From Chara braunii (lineage: Eukaryota > Streptophyta > Charophyceae > Charales > Characeae), in contig BFEA01000655.1 of assembly GCA_003427395.1 (NCBI GenBank), positions 457,157 to 477,928 of the forward strand: a stretch of 20,772 nucleotides of DNA, read 5' to 3'. The notes beneath the pieces were generated by a model, which saw only the letters and a program-made list of their open reading frames with translations, ran no database searches and had not been told where the DNA came from. Position numbers and translations under genes: made by a program. Numbering within the stretch: the stretch's first letter is position 1; the number at the start of each line of letters is the position of its first letter. This document shows positions 1-8,491 of this stretch, piece after piece.

Positions 1-45
<45 letters not shown>
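1..45. repeat. (GA)n microsatellite
   Basis: The window opens inside an uninterrupted GA dinucleotide run that probably extends further left. It is simple sequence with no coding content. Confidence 0.95.
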
Positions 46-46
<1 letters not shown>

Positions 47-51
<5 letters not shown>

Positions 52-823
52 GGTACTGCTCCGGTCTTGACCATTGTCTTGTTATGTCGTTTTCCTTTTG
101 TTTGTGTCTGTTCTTAATGTGCCCAAGGAGGATTGTAATTGGTGTTAGCAGCAATTATGCCGCAGTCTGCTGTACCCGTTGTGTATGACTTGCTTAGCCG
201 CTACATTTTGCAGTCAGCTGCCGGTTGCCGAAATCCGACACCAGAATAGTTCCCACTACCGGTTTATACGTCGTTGTGAACCTTTTTCCCATCTATCTCG
301 CGAACGGTCGACTGGGATGGGAGGATCTCTCGCCTGACTTCTTTTCCATCATTTTTGTCTCCTTATCCATTCCCCTTGTCTATCGTGCTTAAGCTGTCTA
401 ACTTGTTTTCTCCATCATTTTTTCTCTTGCCACGACATCATCCGACCTTCCACTTCTCTTCCATCTGGTCTGCCGAGAGTGCCATTTTTCAGCTCTGTCA
501 CGTTTTCTGTCTCTCTCCTCTCCCATTCATAGTGAGTGCACGAATGGACCGTCATTACGTTCCTTCTTCTCCGGTCTGCATCTCCTCCTCCTACACGAAT
601 CGCTGGTGCTTGCTGTAGATCGGTCCACCGATCAAATCGAGGGAGACACAGAATCTCCTCGAGAGGTTCGCTTGGAAAAGTGGCAGAAGGAGCGAGTGCT
701 GGAGGTGGTTTGTGTGGGACAACGAGTTATAGGTGGTGTGTGTGTGTATGTGCACGCGCGCGCACGTGAGAGAGAGAGAGAGAGGTTCTGGTGTGATTTG
801 TTTTTCTGCTGAGTTGGTGAGCA
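47..823 (+). other. Non-coding CT-rich stretch upstream of candidate exon
   Basis: No convincing coding sequence is visible here. The stretch is pyrimidine-rich on the plus strand, and its open frames are low-complexity. Near its end (about 733-784) a GT run, a CG-alternating run and a short GA run lie back to back. If the ATG at 824 is a real start, this could be promoter plus 5' UTR, or an upstream intron. I see no clear TATA box or other promoter element that would decide between these. Confidence 0.4.
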
Positions 824-938
824 ATGGAGGAGACGATCATCGATCTCGTGAGCGTCAGTGGTGGACAAGAAATGGACAACGTTGCAGGAATCTCCATCCT
901 GTACGATGAGCGGAGCTTGATAACGATACTCACAACAG
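824..938 (+). CDS. Candidate first coding exon of an unrecognised gene (partial)
   Basis: An ATG at 824 (context gagcaATGGag, with G at +4) opens a frame of about 38 residues starting MEETIIDLVSVSGG. It runs to CAG|GTGGGT at 936-944, a good match to a 5' splice donor; without splicing the frame stops at 944-946. A TGA lies in frame at 818-820, so the ATG is the likely start if the frame is used. Codon third positions are varied, unlike the low-complexity frames around it. The pattern of alternating hydrophobic residues followed by a Gly pair (VAGISILYDERSLITILTTGG) resembles a beta-propeller blade; a weak similarity to Elongator subunit 1 N-terminal propellers came to mind but cannot be established. 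No second exon could be identified in the window. It could equally be a chance open frame. Confidence 0.3.
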
Positions 939-1197
939 GTGGGTGACCCGTGTCCGTAAGCTATTGGACTATAGTTAATGAACGAAGCCCATGCATCACA
1001 CCTCGTGTGAACGCTCGCCTTGCTTTGCCCGTTTTTGATTTGCCATGGATGCATGGGTGTGCCTTGTCTCGTCTTTGTCCGTGTCGTTTTTCTCTTCTTC
1101 CCCTTCATCGATTTCTTTCCTCGTCTTCCTCCCTCTTCCTCTTCCTCTTCCTTCCGATCTCTCTGCCTTCTTGTTTCTCATTTTCTCTGTGTCTCTA

Positions 1198-1345
1198 TCA
1201 CACACACTTTGAGACACTCTCTCTCTCTCACACACACACACGCACTCTCTCTCTCTCACACACACGCACTCCCTCTCTCTCACACACACACGCACACTCT
1301 CTCTCTCACACGCACAGGCACACGCACACTCTCTCGCACGCGTGC
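1198..1345. repeat. Compound (CA)n/(CT)n microsatellite
   Basis: Blocks of CACACA and CTCTCT alternate repeatedly with occasional CGCA units, ending in GCACGCGTGCG. Open frames here encode only Ser-Leu-Thr-His repeats and are not genes. Confidence 0.9.
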
Positions 1346-1431
1346 GCTCGCGCTTGAATTGAGCTGATAGACTAAGGACCTTTTTCTCCCGACTCCGCCC
1401 GTAATTACGGTCTTGTACATCCAGAATATTC

Positions 1432-1434
<3 letters not shown>

Positions 1435-1495
<61 letters not shown>
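1435..1495. repeat. (TG)n microsatellite
   Basis: About 30 uninterrupted TG units. Alternating purine-pyrimidine sequence of this kind can adopt Z-DNA. The flanking 1496-1860 holds no feature I can support beyond a pyrimidine-rich stretch at 1740-1840. Confidence 0.95.
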
Positions 1496-1496
<1 letters not shown>

Positions 1497-1861
1497 GTGT
1501 ACGTTTGCTCAGTCTGTTTGTGTGTTTGCGGGTGAGATTGTGTTGCTTTTGATTTCTCAGAATATTACTGTATTGAAGATTCCCTACATTCTGGCCGTAT
1601 TGGATACCTGGCTTGTCCATTCCTCGCCGCCTCGGCTCACTTTTTGGAAGTCTTCCGCTTCTTCTTTGGCACAGCTTCTCTCTTTGGTCCGGAGAACTTT
1701 TAAAAAAAGAGGAGAAAAAAGGAAGAACGGTGCATTTCAATTTTTTTGCGACTTTCGCTATTCACGAGCTCGCTCCTGTTTCTTCTCTCGGCCTCCCCTT
1801 CTCCTTCTTCCCTTCTCTCTCTCCTCTTTCCCCAGGCGGTTCCTCAGAATGCCTAGAGAAA

Positions 1862-1870
<9 letters not shown>

Positions 1871-1946
<76 letters not shown>
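1871..1946. repeat. (GA)n microsatellite
   Basis: About 38 perfect GA units, preceded by a slightly imperfect GA-rich lead-in from 1859. Confidence 0.95.
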
Positions 1947-1949
<3 letters not shown>

Positions 1950-2499
1950 CCTTCATTGGACTGGAATCTAGAGCCCTTGAGTTGTGGTTGCTGTGCAATT
2001 CTCATGTCCACGAAATGCCAAGGGTGAATGTGTTTTCCCCGCCCCCTCCTTCTGTTCTTCTCCCCCCCCCCAACAAAAAAAAAAGAGCGGGGGGGGAGGG
2101 GTGTGTGTGGAAACGAAGATTTTAAATTACGAGGTAAAAGATTTATAAGACCAGGTGAACTTGCATGGGTATTGTTGTGGATTAAAAGCTGCTGTGGGTC
2201 GCACCCATGGGTGTTGACCGATGTGTAGCTTAGGAGCTCACGCGGTATTTTTTTATTATTTTTTTAATAAATAAAGTGTTCTTCTGTAGGTCTGTAGCAC
2301 GTTTCAGAACAGAATGTCAAGGGTTATCGACTCCCCACCCCTCCTCCGTTCCCGTTTTTCTTTTTCCGTTTTAATATGGTGGGGGCAATCCCTAAAGTAA
2401 TGAAAATCTGTACTTAATCAGATAGTCAGCATCGGACACCTGAACCCTTATGGCGATTAGGAAGAGCAGAGCAGGGTGTTTTCTGTAATCATCTCATTC
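1947..2499. other. Unassigned intergenic or intronic stretch
   Basis: No gene seen. It contains C and G homopolymer runs around 2060-2102 and an A/T-rich patch at 2247-2278 with AATAAA, which has no associated gene and is not called a polyadenylation site. Confidence 0.4.
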
Positions 2500-2516
2500 A
2501 AATTATAACGCAATCG

Positions 2517-2627
2517 TACCGTCTTCACCCGAATAGAACGCCCGGTCATTATGGCTGCACGTGGGCTGAAAGCTGCCCCAAATACGGCTATAATGACCCG
2601 GCGTTCTATTTGGGTGAAAAGACGGTA
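2517..2627. mobile_element. Palindromic MITE, family 1 (tip TACCGTCTTCACCCG), copy a
   Basis: The left arm TACCGTCTTCACCCGAATAG is mirrored at the right end, with arms of about 37 bp ending near a TCATTAT/ATAATGA motif and a core of about 35 bp. TA dinucleotides sit at both tips, which suits a Tc1/mariner (Stowaway-like) MITE, although TA could also belong to the palindrome. Weaker symmetry extends outward to ATTATAA at about 2502 and 2639. There is no coding capacity. Confidence 0.8.
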
Positions 2628-2648
2628 GCACGATTATAATGACCGGGT

Positions 2649-2752
2649 TTCACCCGAATACAACGCCCGGTCATTATGGCTGCACCTGGGCTGAAAGCTG
2701 CTCCAAATACGGCTATATTGACCCGGCGTTCTATTCGGGTGAAAAGACGGTA
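2649..2752. mobile_element. Palindromic MITE, family 1, copy b
   Basis: Second copy in tandem with the preceding one (period about 125 bp). Its core is nearly identical to copy a. The left tip is replaced: instead of TACCGTCTT the sequence reads ATAATGACCGGG before TTCACCCGAATA, so the left end is truncated or rearranged. The right tip GACGGTA is intact. Confidence 0.75.
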
Positions 2753-2862
2753 GCACGATTATTAGCAACAAACTTAAGAGAAGTTGATTTCGTGGCTGTG
2801 CTACTCCCATGCGAATGCAGTAAAATATAGAAGCATGTGCCCATTACTCCAGCAAACGCACC

Positions 2863-2888
2863 AAAAAAAAAAAAAAAAAAAAAAAAAA
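2863..2888. repeat. Poly-A tract
   Basis: An uninterrupted A run of about 26 bases. It could be the tail of a retroelement inserted on the plus strand, but no body or target duplication was recognised upstream. Confidence 0.85.
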
Positions 2889-3026
2889 GTATTTTAGATA
2901 TGGAGTTCCGATATCGTTGGTGTGTGTGGAAAATAGCCATCTCTGTGTAGGATGATTAATAACTTTAGGGGAAAAAAGTATGGAAGATTTAGTCAGTCTG
3001 ACCATCGGCGTCAGGATAATAATCGT

Positions 3027-3306
3027 CTTCACCAGATAGCGTTTGTCTTTTCCTGTTCTGTCATTTGAAAATGATTAATCTTTAATCATCGGGTACAGTA
3101 TAATCAGTGTATTCACTAAGATAGCTCTTTCTTTTCCCTTTTTAGCCCGCTATCATCGAAAATGATTCATCACTGTAATCATTTGGGTCAGTATAATCAG
3201 TGTCTTCTCTAAGATGGTTTTTTTTCCCCTTCCCTTTTTTTCCCTGTATCATCGAAATGGATTACGCCTTGCATTCTACAATCATTGAGGTGTGTATAAT
3301 CAGTGT
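3027..3306. repeat. Tandem repeat, 3 units of about 84-103 bp, each with an AATGATT hairpin
   Basis: Units run 3027-3110, 3111-3203 and 3204-3306. Each starts with CTTC/ATTC-ACCAGATAG-like sequence, has a T/C-rich stretch and ends in GTATAATCAGTGT. A fourth unit begins at 3307 but decays. Units 1 and 2 carry an inverted repeat (ATGATT...AATCAT) able to form a small hairpin; unit 3 keeps a degenerate form. No coding frame is conserved between units. Confidence 0.75.
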
Positions 3307-3426
3307 CTTCCCTGTTGATTGGGCTTATGATGTATGATGAGGTTAAAGGAAAAAAAAGGTGGGAGAAGGTCAGTGACCGAGTGTCCTAATCAGCTGTCCA
3401 TTTTTTAAATTTTGTGAGCTTTCGGA

Positions 3427-3480
3427 GCCCCTCGTTTGTTGTCCTTTTCTCCCTCTCTGCCTACGGTTTACCGGGCTGAT
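3427..3480 (+). mobile_element. Foldback family 3, single-arm fragment 1
   Basis: Contains the family 3 arm core CCTCGTTTGTTGTCC followed by CTGCCTACGGTTTACCGGGC. The inverse arm is missing, so this is a half-element. Confidence 0.65.
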
Positions 3481-3519
3481 CGTTTTGGCGATGTATATGC
3501 ATGTATATCTAGGCTACCA

Positions 3520-3550
3520 GAGTGGCCCGGGTCCACTTGCCCGGCCGGGC
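3520..3550. repeat. GC-rich palindromic cluster (CCCGGCCGGGCC)
   Basis: A short CCCGGG/CCGGCCGG-rich patch. In inverted orientation it resembles the sequence at about 3984-4034: both carry CTAGGC[C/T]ACCAG beside the G+C block. Confidence 0.45.
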
Positions 3551-3698
3551 CAAAAAGATATTGTACGCAAGAGGTTCTGAACAGGGGAAGTCTTGTAAGG
3601 AAGAAGTTAAAAAATGAATTGATATTTTTTTGTTTCCTTTGTTTGTTTTTTTTTCGCTTTTGCGCTCTGATATCTATGTGACGATATATATATATATG

Positions 3699-3797
3699 AG
3701 TCGGTGAAACTCCGACGAAACAGTTTGCCACAGCCCCTCGTTTGTTGTCCTCTTCTTTCTCTCTGCCTACGGTTTACCGGGCAGTTCTGTTTGTGAC
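3699..3797 (+). mobile_element. Foldback family 3, single-arm fragment 2
   Basis: Starts GTCGGTGAAACTCCGACG, then AAACAG, then the arm core CCCCTCGTTTGTTGTCC through CTACGGTTTACCGGGC and TTCTGTTT. The lead-in GTCGGTGAAACTCCG is shared with the full copy at 4069, so it may be part of the element. The opposite arm is missing. Confidence 0.65.
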
Positions 3798-3983
3798 GGA
3801 CGATATATGATATATATATACTTTTAATTAAAAATTTTATTTTAAATTTTGTAAAGAATTTCGATGTGACCCTGAGGCAAAAGTTGTTCAGTTTATTTTT
3901 CTGCATAACACAGTTTTTTTTTCCGGACTTCGTGGATTTTTTTTTTTTTTTTTTTGGCTGGGACCTTCCCTGGTCCCGGCACG

Positions 3984-4026
3984 GCCGGGCCGCCCGGGAA
4001 AATAGGGTGACCTGGGCGGCCCGGCT
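3984..4026. repeat. GC-rich hairpin
   Basis: GCCGGGCCGCCCGGG and CCTGGGCGGCCCGGC form a 15-bp stem with one mismatch around a 12-13 base A/T-containing loop. It lies just downstream of a T-run at 3937-3955. Function unknown. Confidence 0.7.
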
Positions 4027-4088
4027 GGTGGCCTAGATGTATATATAAATTGTGTTCAGCCTCCTGATGTGTCGGTGAAACTCCGTCG

Positions 4089-4280
4089 AAACAGTTTTTG
4101 TCACAGCCCCTCCCTCGTTTGTTGTCCTCTTCTCCCTCTTGTCCCTCTCTGCCTACGGTTTACCGGGCGGCTCCTCTGTTTGACTATATATATTGTCAAA
4201 CAGAGCTGGCCGGTAAACCGTAGGCAGAGAGGGAGGGAGGGAGAAGAGGACAAGAGACGAGGGGCGGTGACAGCCTGTTT
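4089..4280. mobile_element. Foldback MITE family 3, complete copy with long hairpin
   Basis: Arms at 4089-4184 and 4195-4280 are inverted copies of each other (AAACAG..TGTCAC.GCCCCT at the tips, CTGCCTACGGTTTACCGG near the loop). They differ by small insertions in the pyrimidine-rich CTCCCTC stretch. The loop is TATATATATT. This is the only copy in the window with both arms. It has no coding capacity and no clear target-site duplication. Confidence 0.8.
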
Positions 4281-4323
4281 AGAATGTATGCCTGCGGCAT
4301 CTTGATGTATTTATGTGGCACAT

Positions 4324-4384
4324 TTCCTCGTTTGTTGTCCTCTTCTCCCTCTCTGCCTACGGTTCGCCGGGCAGTTCTGTTTAG
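4324..4384 (+). mobile_element. Foldback family 3, single-arm fragment 3
   Basis: Carries CCTCGTTTGTTGTCC through CTGCCTACGGTTCGCCGGGC and TTCTGTTTAG. It is a single arm with one substitution in the otherwise constant GGTTTACCGG motif. Confidence 0.65.
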
Positions 4385-4397
4385 AGAGAGATTTTTC

Positions 4398-4460
4398 TGT
4401 CTATCGATCTATCTATTTATCTATCTATTTATCTATCTTTCTATCTATCTATCTATCTAT
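4398..4460. repeat. (CTAT)n microsatellite
   Basis: CTAT tetranucleotide units interrupted by TTTA and TTTC. Related short CTAT runs recur at 4653-4666. Confidence 0.85.
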
Positions 4461-4515
4461 AGTATCAATTTATTTATTTGATGTTGCCTTACCTTTTCTA
4501 CCTGTATCTATATCA

Positions 4516-4516
4516 A

Positions 4517-4553
<37 letters not shown>
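4516..4553. repeat. (CT)n microsatellite
   Basis: Around 18 CT units following CTATATCAATCTCC. No gene is seen in the stretch from here to 5192, which is pyrimidine-rich with short low-complexity frames. Confidence 0.9.
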
Positions 4554-4555
<2 letters not shown>

Positions 4556-5192
4556 GACATGAATAAGGACATGATAAGCATGAGACGCATGGCAATTGTG
4601 TATGCATACATACGCATGTATCCATGGGCATATTGTTTATCTTTATACGATATCTATCTATCTATCTCTTTCTCTCTCTCTATTTATGGATGGTATACAA
4701 GTGGCGTCTTCAGCTGACTAATTTATATGCTCGGATCGCTCGTGCGGTTTTTTCTTTTGGTCCCATTTTTTGTAAATTCCTTTCGTCGCGATCTTGCTTG
4801 TGTGGATACGACTCGTTGTCCGCCCCTATTTTCTCCTCCTCTTGTCACTCCTCATTTAACGTCCATTCCTCCTTTTTTCGTTGTTTCCCTTTTTTCCCCT
4901 CTTGTGTTTAGCCTGGCCGAAACGCGTAGGGGAATTTGCGATGAAGTTTTACTGAGAACAGTACATGCGGAGAAGATATGAATTTTTGTTGTTGCGTGTA
5001 CGAGAAGCAGTCTATGACCGCTGCTTTTTCACTATTTCACTATCTCTGTTGTGTCACTATTCTCCCTTTTTATCCCTCTTGTGTTTGGGAACGGCAAAAT
5101 GAAAACGGCGGGCTCAATGTTCGGGACTTACCGTACTAACTCTCTCGTAATCATTTTACTGTTGCGATTTACGCCCCTCCGCCTCCCTCCCC

Positions 5193-5195
5193 NNN
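5193..5195. other. Assembly ambiguity (NNN)
   Basis: Three N bases interrupt a C-rich stretch, so any frame crossing this point is unreliable. Confidence 0.95.
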
Positions 5196-5241
5196 CCGCC
5201 CCAGGTTTGAGAACCCTTTGTTGCACGTTCCATTACTATTA

Positions 5242-5522
5242 CGACATCTTTTATTATTGGTGTTGGGGAACCAAGCTTGCCGTTGAGGCGTCCCATGGAT
5301 TAAGCAAACAAGCAAACAAGGGCCCGAGCTTTCGGGCCGTTGAGGCGTCCCGTGGATTAATCAAACAAGCAAACAAGGGTTCCAAAGCTTGTTCCCCGAG
5401 TGTAGGACGAAGGTTTCAGGCCTTTGTTTGCTTAATCCAGGCGACGCAGGGGGAGGAAAAGACAGTGGAATCCCGACACCAATAATAAAAAATATCCAAC
5501 ACCAATATAAAAAAATATCGCG
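5242..5522. mobile_element. Foldback element with TTTATTATTGGTGTTGG ends
   Basis: The left arm (5242-5322: CGACATCTTTTATTATTGG, then GGCGTCCCATGGATTAAGC and AAACAAGCAAACAAGG) matches the reverse complement of the right side (CCTTTGTTTGCTTAATCC at 5421-5438, ACACCAATATAAAAAAATAT near 5500-5519). The right tip is itself duplicated. Inside, a block of about 44 bp containing GCCGTTGAGGCGTCCC is directly repeated at 5278-5322 and 5337-5380, separated by the hairpin GCCCGAGCTTTCGGGC. It is a non-coding inverted-repeat element. Confidence 0.7.
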
Positions 5523-5544
5523 TGGTGATGGATTGATCATGACA

Positions 5545-5684
5545 TACCATAAAGATGATGATGGTGATGATGATGATCGTAGATAGTGCTCAGGTGGCGA
5601 TGATAATTGTAGATGAGGATGGTCATGATGATGATGATGATGATCGTAGATAGTGCTCAGGTGGCGGTGACGATTGTAGACAAG

Positions 5685-5715
<31 letters not shown>

Positions 5716-6075
5716 ATGATGATGATGATAGTGATGGTGGTGGTGGTGATGACGATGATGACGATAATGATCATTGTATATGGTGATGGTGGTGATGGTG
5801 ATGATGATGATAAGACGATGATGATGATGTGAGATAGTGATGGCGATGATGATAATGATCTTTATTATGATGATGGTGGTGATGATGTTGGCTATGATGA
5901 TATGGAGGTGATTATGATGATGAGAGGATGGCGATTATGAGGGAGGACTACGATGGGGTTAAGTGATGATGGTAATGATGGGGATCATGACGAGGATTAT
6001 GATGAGGATAATGATGAGGATAATGATGAGGGTAATGATGAGGATAATGATGGGGATGATGATGGGGATGATGTT
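5545..6075. repeat. Degenerate (GAT)n / trinucleotide array
   Basis: About 530 bp dominated by GATGAT, GGTGGT and AATGAT triplets. A unit containing GATCGTAGATAGTGCTCAGG is repeated at about 5574 and 5642, so the array also grew by longer duplications. The minus-strand frames are Ile/His repeats and are not genes. Confidence 0.9.
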
Positions 6076-6280
6076 GAAGAGGAGAAGGAGGCGGCGTAAC
6101 TTTCTCCTGAGAGGGTAAGAATGGTGTACATTCATCGCACGTGTTGCACAGTTAAGCAAGATCTGTACCCTTTCAGATTCGTAATGTGGCTGGCCATCCT
6201 ATTTATAGTAATAGGTATGTCTGCTCTTCTTGCCGCATGATGATGATGATGATGATGAAGACGGTGGTGGTGATGAAGAA

Positions 6281-6350
6281 TGCTGCCGTCTTCCCCTGAG
6301 CAGAACGCGCCGTCAACATGTGTCCGTATTCGGCCGGAATTACAGCTTGT
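6281..6350. mobile_element. Degenerate family 1 MITE remnant
   Basis: TGCCGTCTTCCCCTGAGCAG, then AACGCGCCGTCA, parallels the family 1 arm TACCGTCTTCACCCGAATAG then AACGCCCGGTCA. The mirrored arm is not recognisable, so this is a decayed half-copy. Confidence 0.4.
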
Positions 6351-6414
6351 ATACATTTACGGTGGTGGTGATTGTCGTCGCTATTGCCGTCTATCGAAAG
6401 CAATGCACCACGTC

Positions 6415-6549
6415 GTAGCAAAGAGGATTGGATTAAGACCCTGAATCTGGGCGTATCTTAGGCAGAAATGCAGAACAGCAGATCAAACCCGATTTTATGC
6501 ACCAACCCACGAACACATCCAGATTCGGGCGTTCAGTGGCAGTGTTGAC
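6415..6549. mobile_element. MITE family 2 (tip TAGCAAAGAGGATTGG), copy a
   Basis: The left end GTAGCAAAGAGGATTGG is followed by CCTGAATCTGGGCGT; the right side has ACATCCAGATTCGGGCG in inverted orientation. The expected right terminal CCAATCCTCTTTG is deleted, leaving GGCAGTGTTGACGTCGCC, which resembles the outer end of other copies. A decayed copy. Confidence 0.6.
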
Positions 6550-6621
6550 GTCGCCCTAGGTAGTGCGAGCATGCCTCGCTAAGCGGGTACACCATCAAAC
6601 AGGGCCTACTGAGTTGAGGCT

Positions 6622-6735
6622 TACCGTCTTCATCCGAATAGAACGCCTGGTCATTTTTATGGCTCTGCTTTTGGGGCAGCTTTCAGTCCAGATGCAGCAA
6701 TAATGACCGGGCTTTCTATTCGGATAAAGACGGTA
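6622..6735. mobile_element. Palindromic MITE, family 1, copy c
   Basis: TACCGTCTTCATCCGAATAG on the left and CTATTCGGATAAAGACGGTA on the right form arms of about 35 bp. The core is in opposite orientation to copies a and b (GGGGCAGCTTTCAGTCCAG reads as CTGAAAGCTGCCCC there). TA at both tips again fits a TA target site. Confidence 0.8.
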
Positions 6736-7190
6736 GCGAGGTACACTTGCCTCACGATAAGGTTTTCAGATAAAATCTAAATTGACCCTTTTTAATAGTT
6801 TTTATCCTAATATAAGGTTAATTTGATTTGATTAAATTTATTATTTAATTTACTATATTTATTTGAATTTTAAACCGGATAAGATTCAGAAGAAAGCTAT
6901 GTTGACCCTTTTTATCCTCCTGGCTCTCCTGTCGCCAGGCGGGTACACATTATTACGAAAGTGGCTTTTTTTTTTTTTTTTCTTCTGCCCCACCCTCCAA
7001 AAAGGGGAGGTAGGCTCTCCCCAAAAAGGAAAGAAAAGAGATGGCAGGCTTTAATATCATTTAAGCTGCAAACGATGGATCTTCTTTGATAAAAAAAAAA
7101 AAAAACCATTTAAACACAAGCCCTGGTATAGTGGAGCTATATCGGACCGGAAACATTACTTGTGTACATTCGTGATTAGGGGGTGTTTCT
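6736..7190. other. AT-rich unassigned stretch with a short direct repeat
   Basis: No gene seen. TTGACCCTTTTTA-like sequence occurs at 6782 and 6902, about 120 bp apart, bracketing an AT-rich patch. Homopolymer runs lie at 6967-6981 (T) and 7091-7105 (A). Confidence 0.4.
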
Positions 7191-7262
7191 TGCCTGTATT
7201 TGGGGTAACTCCCGGTCTAGATACAGCGGTAATGACGTACGTTCTATTCGGGGGAAGATGGT
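7191..7262. mobile_element. Family 1 MITE, right-half remnant (copy d)
   Basis: GTATTTGGGGTAACTCCCGG then TCTAGATACAGCGGTAATGA and GTTCTATTCGGGGGAAGATG parallel the core and right arm of copies a-c and e. The left arm is missing. Confidence 0.5.
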
Positions 7263-7319
7263 CGTGGTTGGCCAAGGGAGGCGCTACATTTTTATTGCCC
7301 CCCCCGCAAAGTGAGGCGC

Positions 7320-7348
7320 TTCTCTCTCACTCTCTCTCGCGCGCGCGC

Positions 7349-7380
<32 letters not shown>
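7320..7380. repeat. Palindromic microsatellite (CT)n(CG)n(GA)n
   Basis: A CT run passes through CGCGCGCGCGCG at 7338-7349 into a GA run to 7380. The arms are reverse complements of each other over roughly 24 bp per side, so the whole can form a hairpin or cruciform. Confidence 0.85.
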
Positions 7381-7386
<6 letters not shown>

Positions 7387-7544
7387 TATATGGGCTTGTT
7401 CTGCTTTTGGTGGATAAGGTAGACGGTAGTTTATTGGAGGGAAAAAAGGAAAAAAAAGAAAAAAAGAAAGTTAAGTTTATTTAAAGTAAGTGGCTCGTAG
7501 CTGAATCGTAAACGCCACAATCCACCGCTTACCAAACTTGCTAA

Positions 7545-7613
7545 ATGAAAATGAATCTTCCTGTAGAACATGGAAAGATACACGGCCATCATTTTTTGTC
7601 TTTTCTGCATGTG
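7545..7613 (+). repeat. Dispersed repeat shared with 12416-12485 (inverted)
   Basis: AAATGAAAATGAATCTTCCT then GTAGAACATGGAAAGATACA and TTTGTCTTTTCTGCATGTG match the reverse complement of 12416-12485 with scattered differences. Identity stops on both sides, so this is a short copy of an unnamed repeat. The rest of 7381-8017 shows no gene. Confidence 0.6.
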
Positions 7614-8017
7614 CTGACTGGTGGAGCAAGATCCTAATTGGTAAAATACATTACGGCCCTCGTTCCACTGCACAGCTTTCAACCAGTATCTGGTCCGCAC
7701 CGTAGCCAAGATACATTCCGATTGATCCGACATGTTGAATATTCATTCGAATTTTGTGTAGTTGAGCGAGGCCCTATGAGCTCAAATCCGGATGGATACA
7801 GACCGTAATGTTAGGGTCCACTTGCCTGTTTTAGGAAAAAAAATAAAAATAAACACGAAGAGTAGTTACGTCTGAAAAGCTGGCACACAGTTGGCTGACC
7901 GGTACAAAAGGGCTCTCTGCGGTGACAGGCTGACGCGTTTGAAGTGGTTCGGGGACAGTTGGTGCACTGGGGACCTGTTGGCCCTGATCACAGACCAGGG
8001 GCGGCTGGTAGTCTCCC

Positions 8018-8206
8018 CTTGGCTCGATAGGTAATCAGGTAGGGAGAAGATAGGTAATCAGGCAGGGAGGAGGGAGTAGGACGAACTTGGGCACTTGGTT
8101 CGTCCGCTTGGCTCGATAAGGAATCAGGTAGGGAGTAGATAGGTAATCAGGTAGGGAGTAGATAGGGAGGAGGGAGTAGGACGGACTTGGGCACTTGGTT
8201 CGTCCG
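8018..8206. repeat. Tandem repeat, two units of 89 and 100 bp
   Basis: Each unit runs CTTGGCTCGATA..AATCAGGTAGGGAG through GGACTTGGGCACTTGGTTCG to TCCG. Within each, the short motif GATAGGTAATCAGGTAGGGAG is repeated further. A third unit starts CTTGGCTA at 8207 and leads into the next repeat block. Confidence 0.8.
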
Positions 8207-8370
8207 CTTGGCTATGGGGTTACCGGAACCGACGTTCGAACCAGCCGTTGAAGGCCGGGATTCAGGCCAGTGGTAGGCCTGTGTATTTGGATAGGCTAGT
8301 TAAGGTAGGCTGGTAGAGAGGGTAGCTTAGGGTAAGTAGGGGTTCGTTATCTCATCAGGAGCTGGTCTGG

Positions 8371-8386
8371 TTAAACCACCAGTACT
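8371..8386 (+). mobile_element. Solo tip TTAA-ACCACCAGTACT of the same family
   Basis: GGTTAAACCACCAGTACTTG follows repeat copy 1 at exactly the same unit position as the complete insertion in copy 2. No partner end is seen before copy 2 begins. It may be what remains of an insertion after the next unit was joined by recombination. Confidence 0.6.
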
Positions 8387-8491
8387 TGGCTGATTAGGCC
8401 TGTGTATTTGGATAGGCTAGTTTAGGTAGGCTGGTAGAGAGGGTAGCTTAGGGTAAGTAGGGGCTCGTGATCTCATCAGGAGCTGGTCTGG

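Noticed and set aside
1438-1971. 177-residue frame
   Set aside because: Its ends are Cys-Val and Arg-Glu repeats from GT and GA microsatellites. The middle has no recognisable domain or clear splice signals on both sides.
2247-2278. AATAAA-rich patch as a gene polyadenylation site
   Set aside because: No coding sequence precedes it, and it lies in a simple A/T-rich stretch.
4000-4020. GGGTGACCTGGG as a 5S rRNA fragment (also GGGTGACC at 942)
   Set aside because: The matches are under ten bases of continuous 5S similarity, with no neighbouring 5S sequence.
5959-6159. Open frames across the GAT array (Ile/His repeats on the minus strand)
   Set aside because: They are translations of a trinucleotide repeat with no non-repetitive sequence.
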